Origin: an uncultured Verrucomicrobiota bacterium
Lineage (GTDB): Bacteria > Verrucomicrobiota > Verrucomicrobiia > Limisphaerales > SXTU01
Direction: 5' to 3'
NCBI GenBank assembly: GCA_903863315.1
Contig: CAIPBN010000017.1
Span: 1 to 11,346 of the forward strand
Length of the DNA stretch: 11,346 nt
Shown here one piece after another: positions 6,758 through 11,346 of this stretch; the first letter of the stretch is position 1; each line of letters starts with the position of its first letter. The translations under genes were made by a program, and so were the position numbers. Under the pieces are notes generated by a model. That model was given only the letters and a program-made list of their open reading frames with translations, ran no database searches and was not told the DNA's origin.

Positions 6758-8075
6758 CCCATCAACATTCCTCGAATCGCGGACGGTCTTGCTGGGCATA
6801 GTCGCCGCCTTCTTGCTGGCCGCCACCGGCACCGCGTGCAAGAAGGCCGTCGGCGGCGAAACTGCGAAGGGTAGTGCCGCCGCGCCCGCGCCCGTTGCCG
6901 TGGCGAAAGTCACCCGCGCGGACATTGCCCGTGAAGTCGTCTTCGACGCCGAGTTCCGGCCCTTTCAGGACATTGATCTGCACGCACGGGTCGCCGGGTT
7001 CGTGCAGACGATGAACGTGGACGTAGGCGACCGGGTGAAGGCCGGCCAGCTTCTTGCCACCCTCGAAGTGCCGGAGTTGAAGGAGGATTTGGAACGCGCC
7101 GCCGCCGGTGTGAAGCGCGCACAGCAAGACGTAGTCAAGGCGCAGGAGGACGCCCAGCGTGCCGACGAGGACATCCGCCGCGCCGAGGCTGAAATCAAGC
7201 GTGCTCAGGCCGCCCATGCCGAGGTGAAGCTGACGCTCGGCCGCATTGCGGCAGTGTCGAAGGAGCAGCCCGGCCTCGTGGCGCAGCAGGAGATTGACAC
7301 CGCGCAGGCGCGGGAGCGCACGGCGGATGCGCAGGTCGCCGCGGCCCAGGCCGCGCACAGCGGCAGCCGGGCGGCAGCCTCCGCCGCCCGCGCGGCGATT
7401 GCCTCGGTGAAGGAACAGGTCCACGTCGCGGAGGCCGACTTGCACAAGCTCGAAGCCAAGGCCGGGTTTACGAAGATCATCGCGCCTTTCGACGGCTTCA
7501 TCTCCAAGCGCTACGCTGACGCCGGCGACATGCTGCGGGGCGGGTTGTCGCCGAGCGCGCCGGCGGTGCCCCTCGTGCGGCTGGTGCATCAGGACAAGCT
7601 ACGGCTGGTGTTTCCCGTGTCCGCCTCGTTAGTGGCGAAGGTGAAACCCGGCGACGAGGTCGAGGTGCGCGTCGCCAGCCTCGGCAAGACTTTCCCCGCG
7701 AAGGTTGCCCGCATCACGCGCGAGGTGGAGGCCAACACCCGCACGATGGAGACGCAGGTGGACGTGGTGAACGCCGACGGCTCGCTCTATCCCGGCATGT
7801 ATGCGGCGGTGGCGATGAAGCTCGACCGTAAACAGAACGTGCTCGCCGTGCCGATCACCGCGCTGGCACGGGGCAAACAGGTGACGGTCTTCCTCATCAA
7901 GCCGGACAACACCCTCGAAGAACGCGAGTTGAAGCTGGGCCTCGAAGCGCCCGACAAGGCGGAGGTGCTCGCGGGTCTCGCGGAAGGCGACTCTGTTTTG
8001 GTCGGCAGCCGCAGCCAGGTGAAGCCCGGCCAGAAGGTCGAACCCAAACTTGTGAAGCAGGAGGAAGCACCATGA
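6747..8075 (+). CDS. RND efflux periplasmic adaptor (membrane fusion protein, HlyD/AcrA family)
   Basis: A 442-residue adaptor that would link the inner-membrane RND pump to an outer-membrane channel. A hydrophobic N-terminal segment (13-30) ends at Cys31 (GTACKK), so it may be a lipoprotein like AcrA, although the residues before the Cys are not a textbook lipobox. The barrel-sandwich halves are DIDLHARVAGFVQTMNVDVGDRVKAGQLLATLE (75-107 region) and TKIIAPFDGFISKRYADAGDML (242-263 region). Between them lies a long Ala/Glu/Lys-rich alpha-helical hairpin (about 112-235). A beta-barrel follows, with VKPGDEVEVRVASLGKTFPAKVARI, and a membrane-proximal domain ends with LAEGDSVLVGSRSQVKPGQKV. Start 6747 overlaps the kinase end by 11 bp. 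The stop overlaps the RraA-like start by 4 bp. No Met/His metal-binding cluster is present, so drug or organic-compound efflux is more likely than copper/silver. Confidence 0.93.
   Translation: MQDSPSTFLESRTVLLGIVAAFLLAATGTACKKAVGGETAKGSAAAPAPVAVAKVTRADIAREVVFDAEFRPFQDIDLHARVAGFVQTMNVDVGDRVKAGQLLATLEVPELKEDLERAAAGVKRAQQDVVKAQEDAQRADEDIRRAEAEIKRAQAAHAEVKLTLGRIAAVSKEQPGLVAQQEIDTAQARERTADAQVAAAQAAHSGSRAAASAARAAIASVKEQVHVAEADLHKLEAKAGFTKIIAPFDGFISKRYADAGDMLRGGLSPSAPAVPLVRLVHQDKLRLVFPVSASLVAKVKPGDEVEVRVASLGKTFPAKVARITREVEANTRTMETQVDVVNADGSLYPGMYAAVAMKLDRKQNVLAVPITALARGKQVTVFLIKPDNTLEERELKLGLEAPDKAEVLAGLAEGDSVLVGSRSQVKPGQKVEPKLVKQEEAP
8059..8065 (+). promoter_or_regulatory. Strong Shine-Dalgarno for the RraA-like gene
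   Basis: AGGAGGA lies 6 nt before the ATG at 8072 and inside the end of the adaptor gene. The other starts I inspected in this window have at best weak ribosome-binding sites. It fixes the start choice and suggests the RraA-like protein is translated independently and efficiently rather than only by coupling. Confidence 0.75.
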
Positions 8076-8773
8076 GCAACACCCTTTCCACCGCCCAACT
8101 CGAAGCATTGCGCCGGTTCGACACCTGCATCGTCGCCAACGCCATTGAGACCTTCAACGTGCGCCTGCGCGACACCGGCTTCGCCGATGCGACGGTGCGC
8201 TCCATCTTTCCCAAGCTACCGCCGCTCGTCGGCTTCGCGGCGACGGTGCGCATCCGCTATTCTGGTCCGCCGGTGGACGGCCGGGTGGCAGTGGAGCGCA
8301 CCGCCTGGTGGGGCAAGCTGCTGGCCGTGCCCGCACCACGCGTCGTGGCGATTCAGGACGTGAGCGAGCGGCCGGGTTTTGGCTCGTTCATCGGCGAGGT
8401 TCACGCCCGCGTGCTCCAGGCGCTCGGGTGTGTCGGCGTGGTGACGAATGGTTCGGTGCATGACCTGCCGGGCATCGAGGCGGCGGGCTTTCAACTGTTC
8501 GCCGGCAGCGTCGCGGTGTCGCATGCCTACGTTCACATCGTGGACTACGACAAACCCGTCGAGGTCGGCGGGCTGAAGGTGAAGCCCGGCGACCTCCTCC
8601 ATGCGGACCAGCACGGCGTGCTCTCCGTGCCGAAGGAAATAGCCGCTGATATTCCCGCCGCCGCCGAGCGCCTGCGCGAACGCGAGCGCAAGGTGATTGA
8701 ACTCTGCCGTTCAGGCGAAACCAGCGTCGAGACGCTGCGCGATGCCGTGAACGGGGTTTTGCACAAGCCATGA
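8072..8773 (+). CDS. RraA-like family protein (possible class II aldolase/decarboxylase) inside efflux operon
   Basis: A 233-residue soluble protein of the RraA/HMG-aldolase fold. That family includes metal-dependent 4-hydroxy-4-methyl-2-oxoglutarate/4-carboxy-4-hydroxy-2-oxoadipate aldolases and oxaloacetate decarboxylases of aromatic breakdown, and RraA, an inhibitor of RNase E. Visible family features are GEVHARVLQALGCVGVVTNGSVHDLPGI (108-135 region), GFQLFAGSVAVSHA (139-152) and KPGDLLHADQHGVLSVP (171-187). At the expected Arg-Asp substrate/metal pair this protein has His130-Asp131. It is longer than E. coli RraA (about 160), with an N-terminal TCIVANAIE stretch and a helical C-terminal tail. 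A strong Shine-Dalgarno (AGGAGGA, 8059-8065) precedes the ATG, unlike its neighbours. It overlaps both the adaptor and the pump by 4 bp, so it is made with them. Either an enzyme acting on the exported compound or a regulatory/structural role is possible; the sequence does not decide. Confidence 0.88.
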   Translation: MSNTLSTAQLEALRRFDTCIVANAIETFNVRLRDTGFADATVRSIFPKLPPLVGFAATVRIRYSGPPVDGRVAVERTAWWGKLLAVPAPRVVAIQDVSERPGFGSFIGEVHARVLQALGCVGVVTNGSVHDLPGIEAAGFQLFAGSVAVSHAYVHIVDYDKPVEVGGLKVKPGDLLHADQHGVLSVPKEIAADIPAAAERLRERERKVIELCRSGETSVETLRDAVNGVLHKP

Positions 8774-11346
8774 CCAAGTTCGCCCTCCGGTATCCCTACC
8801 TGACCATCGTAGTCAGTTTGATTGTGTGCGTGGTGGGCGTGACGAGCCTGGTGCGATTGCCCGTGGACCTGTTCCCGGCCATCCGCATCCCGGTTGTCGT
8901 GGTCGCCACGTTCTATTCGGGTATGCCGCCGGAGCAGATCGAGAACTCCATCACCGGCCGCTTCGAGCGCTTCTTCACTCTGGCCTCGGGCATTGACCGC
9001 ATCGAGTCGCGTTCCCTGCCGGGTGTGAGCCTCATCAAGATTTACTTCCAGCCGGGCAGCGACCCGGACACGGCGGTGAGCACAATTTCCAACCTCGCCA
9101 CCGCCAACCTCCGGCGCCTCCCGCCGGGCACGCTGCCGCCGGTGGTGCTGAAGTTCGATGCCTCCAGCCTCCCAGTCTGCCTCATCACGCTCAAGGGCGA
9201 GGGCATGACCGAGACGCAACTCCGTGACACCGGCCAATACGCCGTGCGCAACCAGGTGGCCAACGTCCCCGGTGCCTCGGTCCCGCAGCCCTTCGGCGGA
9301 AAGTATCGGCAGATCATGGTGTATGTGGACCCGCTCAAGCTGGAGGCCAACCAGCTCTCCGTCATGGATGTGGTCCGCTCGGTGAACGACTCGAACCTGA
9401 TTCTGCCGGCGGGCGACGTGCGCATCGGCCCACTGAACTACAACATCTACGCCAACAGCCAGCTTCGCGACGTGGCGGACTTGAACCGGCTCCCGCTCAA
9501 GACCGTGGGCAAGTCCTCGGTGATGGTGGGTGACATCGGCGAGGCTAAGGACGCCGCCCAAATCCAGAACAACATCGTGCGGGTGGACGGCCAGCGCTCG
9601 GTCTATCTCCCCGTGCTCAAACAGGGCGGCGACGCCAACACCATCGCCGTGGTGGACGGCATCAAGGCCTCGCTCAAGAACCTGCTCGACGTGCCGGAGT
9701 CGCTCATCCCCAAGGTCGTCTTCGACCAGTCCATCTTCGTCCGCAACGCTATCACCAATCTGATTCATGAAGGGACCATCGGCCTGGTGCTCACTGGCGC
9801 GCTGATTCTCATCTTCCTCGGCAGCATGAGAGCCACTGTGGCCGTGTTTCTTTCCATCCCGCTCTCTACGCTTGCCACGTTCATCGCGCTGGCACTCAGC
9901 GACAACACGGTCAACTCCATGATTCTCGGCGGGCTGGCCCTGGCCTTCTCGCGGCTGATTGATAACTCCGTCGTCGTGCTCGAAAACATCTTCCGCCACA
10001 TCGAGCTGGGCGAGTCACCCGCCGTCGCCGCCGAGAAGGGCGGGCAGGAGATGGCTTTGCCCGTGCTGGCCGCGACTCTGACAACGGTCGTGGTCTTCTT
10101 CCCGGTCACGTTCCTCTACGGCGTGAGCCGCTTCCTGTTCACCGCACTGGCGTTGTCTGTGATGCTTTCGCTTTTCGCCTCGTATGTCGTCGCGCTGACC
10201 GTCGTGCCGCTCTTCTGCGCCAAACTCATCAAGGGGCACAAACCCGACCACGACCCCAGCGAGGGCGGCGGCTTCAACCACTGGTTCAACACCAAGTTTC
10301 ACAACATGCTCAACGGCTACGAGCGCGTGCTGGGCTGGTCACTGCTGCGGCCGGCTGCGACCGTCGTCGGCCTGCTTGCCATCTTCGTCGCGAGCCTTGG
10401 TGTGTATCCGCTGATTGGCGTCGCCTACTTCCCGCGCACGGATCCCGGCCAGTTCGTCATCAATCTCAAGACGCCGACCGGCACGCGCGTGGACATCACC
10501 GAACTTTACGTGAAGCAGGTCGAGGACATCATCCGCGAGGAGGTGGCGCAGGAAGAGCTGGGCGTCATCGTGGCAAACATCGGCGTGCAGCCGGGCTTCA
10601 GCTCGATTTACACCAGCAACTCCGGCCATCACACGGCGACGCTGCAGGTGAGTCTCAACGGCGGCCACCAGACCGGCAGCTACGCCTACATGGACCGCAT
10701 CCGCCGCCGCGTGCGCAACGAGCTGCCGCAGCTCACCGCTTACTTTCAGTCCGGCGGTCTCGTGGACGCAGTGCTGAACCTTGGTCTGCCCGCGCCGATA
10801 GACATCCAGGTCAGCGGCTCCAACCTCCAGCTGGCGCACCGCACGGCGTCGGAGATTGCGCGCAAGGTCCGCGAGTTGCCCGGGGTCAGCGACGTGCTGG
10901 TGCCGCAGGACGTGGACCAGCCGGCGCTGCAACTGGAAGTGGACCGCGCACGCGGCGCGGAGCTGGGGCTGAGCTCCAAGGAGATTGTGCAGAATGTCAT
11001 CACCGCGCTCACGTCCGGCGCGATGATTGCCCCGAGCTACTTCGTGGACCCGCGCAACGGCAACGACTACCTGCTCACCGTGCAATACAACGAGGCTTAC
11101 GTGAAGAATCTCACCGACCTGCAGGCCATTCCCATCCGCTCGCCGATGCAGGCCAAGCCGACGCGTCTCGACGCCGTGAGCCGCATCCACAACAGTTACG
11201 CGCCGACCGAAGTCAACCACTACCAGCTCCGCCGCGTCATCAACGTCTATGTCGCGCCTGCCAAGGAGGATCTCGGGGAAGTGGTGAAGGGCGTCGAGCG
11301 CATCCTGGCTGAAACGGAGATTCCCACCGGCTTGCGCGTCACGCTG
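8770..11346 (+). CDS. RND-family inner-membrane efflux transporter (HAE1-like), partial at the right edge
   Basis: A proton-driven RND pump with 859 codons visible and no stop; relatives have about 1040, so roughly the last 180 residues are outside. The N-terminal transmembrane helix (about 10-30) leads to LPVDLFPAIRIPVV and a first porter region with FERFFTLASGIDRIES and VPGASVPQPFGGKYRQIMV. Helices cluster at about 335-485, including the relay helix LAFSRLIDNSVVVLENIFRH (391-410), where Asp398 matches the key proton-relay Asp and the next position is Asn399. A second half starts near 526 (LRPAATVVGLLAIFVASLGVYPLIGVAYFPRTDPGQF). The style fits hydrophobe/amphiphile exporters rather than CusA-type metal pumps, since there is no Met relay and no CusA-type Met-Val-Asp-Ala-Ala motif. 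The ATG at 8770 overlaps the RraA-like stop by 4 bp. It works with the adaptor encoded at 6747-8075. The substrate is not known. Confidence 0.95.
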   Translation, partial: MTKFALRYPYLTIVVSLIVCVVGVTSLVRLPVDLFPAIRIPVVVVATFYSGMPPEQIENSITGRFERFFTLASGIDRIESRSLPGVSLIKIYFQPGSDPDTAVSTISNLATANLRRLPPGTLPPVVLKFDASSLPVCLITLKGEGMTETQLRDTGQYAVRNQVANVPGASVPQPFGGKYRQIMVYVDPLKLEANQLSVMDVVRSVNDSNLILPAGDVRIGPLNYNIYANSQLRDVADLNRLPLKTVGKSSVMVGDIGEAKDAAQIQNNIVRVDGQRSVYLPVLKQGGDANTIAVVDGIKASLKNLLDVPESLIPKVVFDQSIFVRNAITNLIHEGTIGLVLTGALILIFLGSMRATVAVFLSIPLSTLATFIALALSDNTVNSMILGGLALAFSRLIDNSVVVLENIFRHIELGESPAVAAEKGGQEMALPVLAATLTTVVVFFPVTFLYGVSRFLFTALALSVMLSLFASYVVALTVVPLFCAKLIKGHKPDHDPSEGGGFNHWFNTKFHNMLNGYERVLGWSLLRPAATVVGLLAIFVASLGVYPLIGVAYFPRTDPGQFVINLKTPTGTRVDITELYVKQVEDIIREEVAQEELGVIVANIGVQPGFSSIYTSNSGHHTATLQVSLNGGHQTGSYAYMDRIRRRVRNELPQLTAYFQSGGLVDAVLNLGLPAPIDIQVSGSNLQLAHRTASEIARKVRELPGVSDVLVPQDVDQPALQLEVDRARGAELGLSSKEIVQNVITALTSGAMIAPSYFVDPRNGNDYLLTVQYNEAYVKNLTDLQAIPIRSPMQAKPTRLDAVSRIHNSYAPTEVNHYQLRRVINVYVAPAKEDLGEVVKGVERILAETEIPTGLRVTL

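Noticed and set aside
5285..6925. A 546-codon minus-strand frame opposite the sensor kinase
   Set aside because: Its composition (His, Arg, Leu, Ala, Gln rich) and lack of motifs fit an antisense shadow; the plus-strand kinase has every expected box.
8545..9999. A 484-codon minus-strand frame opposite the RraA-like gene and pump
   Set aside because: It is low-complexity His/Arg/Asp-rich sequence across two well-supported plus-strand genes; no domain is visible.
6747..11346. Copper/silver (Cus-type) efflux system
   Set aside because: The regulator and kinase look CusRS-like, but the adaptor and pump lack Met/His metal-binding clusters and the pump has an HAE1-style relay helix.
1..11346. CRISPR array, tRNA or rRNA genes, prophage or insertion sequence
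   Set aside because: I saw no regularly spaced repeats, no cloverleaf or rRNA signatures, and no transposase, integrase or phage structural proteins.

Overview
The window is high-GC bacterial DNA with tightly packed genes. It most resembles a free-living member of the Verrucomicrobiota (Limisphaerales/Pedosphaera-like), with Planctomycetota or Acidobacteriota as less likely alternatives. This is inferred from the Tat-exported hydrolase with an extra C-terminal domain, the 'PLWPKGQMPGRG' esterase-type leader, the RND pump style, the scarcity of Shine-Dalgarno sequences and the REP-like GCCGGCG...TTGCA... hairpins. It is not proven.

Region 1 (1-2401, minus strand). A 666-residue Tat-exported alpha/beta hydrolase (2401-401) is followed after 58 bp by an 88-residue secreted protein (342-76). 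The small protein looks like the N-terminal stub of another esterase family that has lost its catalytic domain.

Region 2 (2402-2798). A 397-bp divergent intergenic region holds two nested-arm structures side by side: an inverted repeat around a GGGGCGGTG core and a facing pair of REP-like hairpins.

Region 3 (2799-4495, plus strand). A housekeeping cluster: ruvX/yqgF (Holliday-junction resolvase/rRNA-processing family), truA (tRNA pseudouridine 38-40 synthase) and trmL (tRNA Cm34/Um34 methyltransferase). truA and trmL overlap by 4 bp.

Region 4 (about 4563 to the right edge, plus strand). Five genes appear to form one translationally coupled operon: an OmpR-type response regulator, its sensor kinase, a periplasmic adaptor (membrane fusion protein), an RraA-like protein and an RND inner-membrane pump that runs off the window. 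All four junctions overlap (4, 11, 4 and 4 bp). A dyad and a direct repeat just upstream are candidate control sites. The regulator pair probably tunes its own operon in response to an envelope or toxic-compound signal. The adaptor and pump would export the compound through an outer-membrane channel not seen here. The RraA-like gene between adaptor and pump is the most unusual point: it is a soluble aldolase/RNase-regulator-fold protein with the clearest Shine-Dalgarno among the starts inspected, placed inside an efflux operon.
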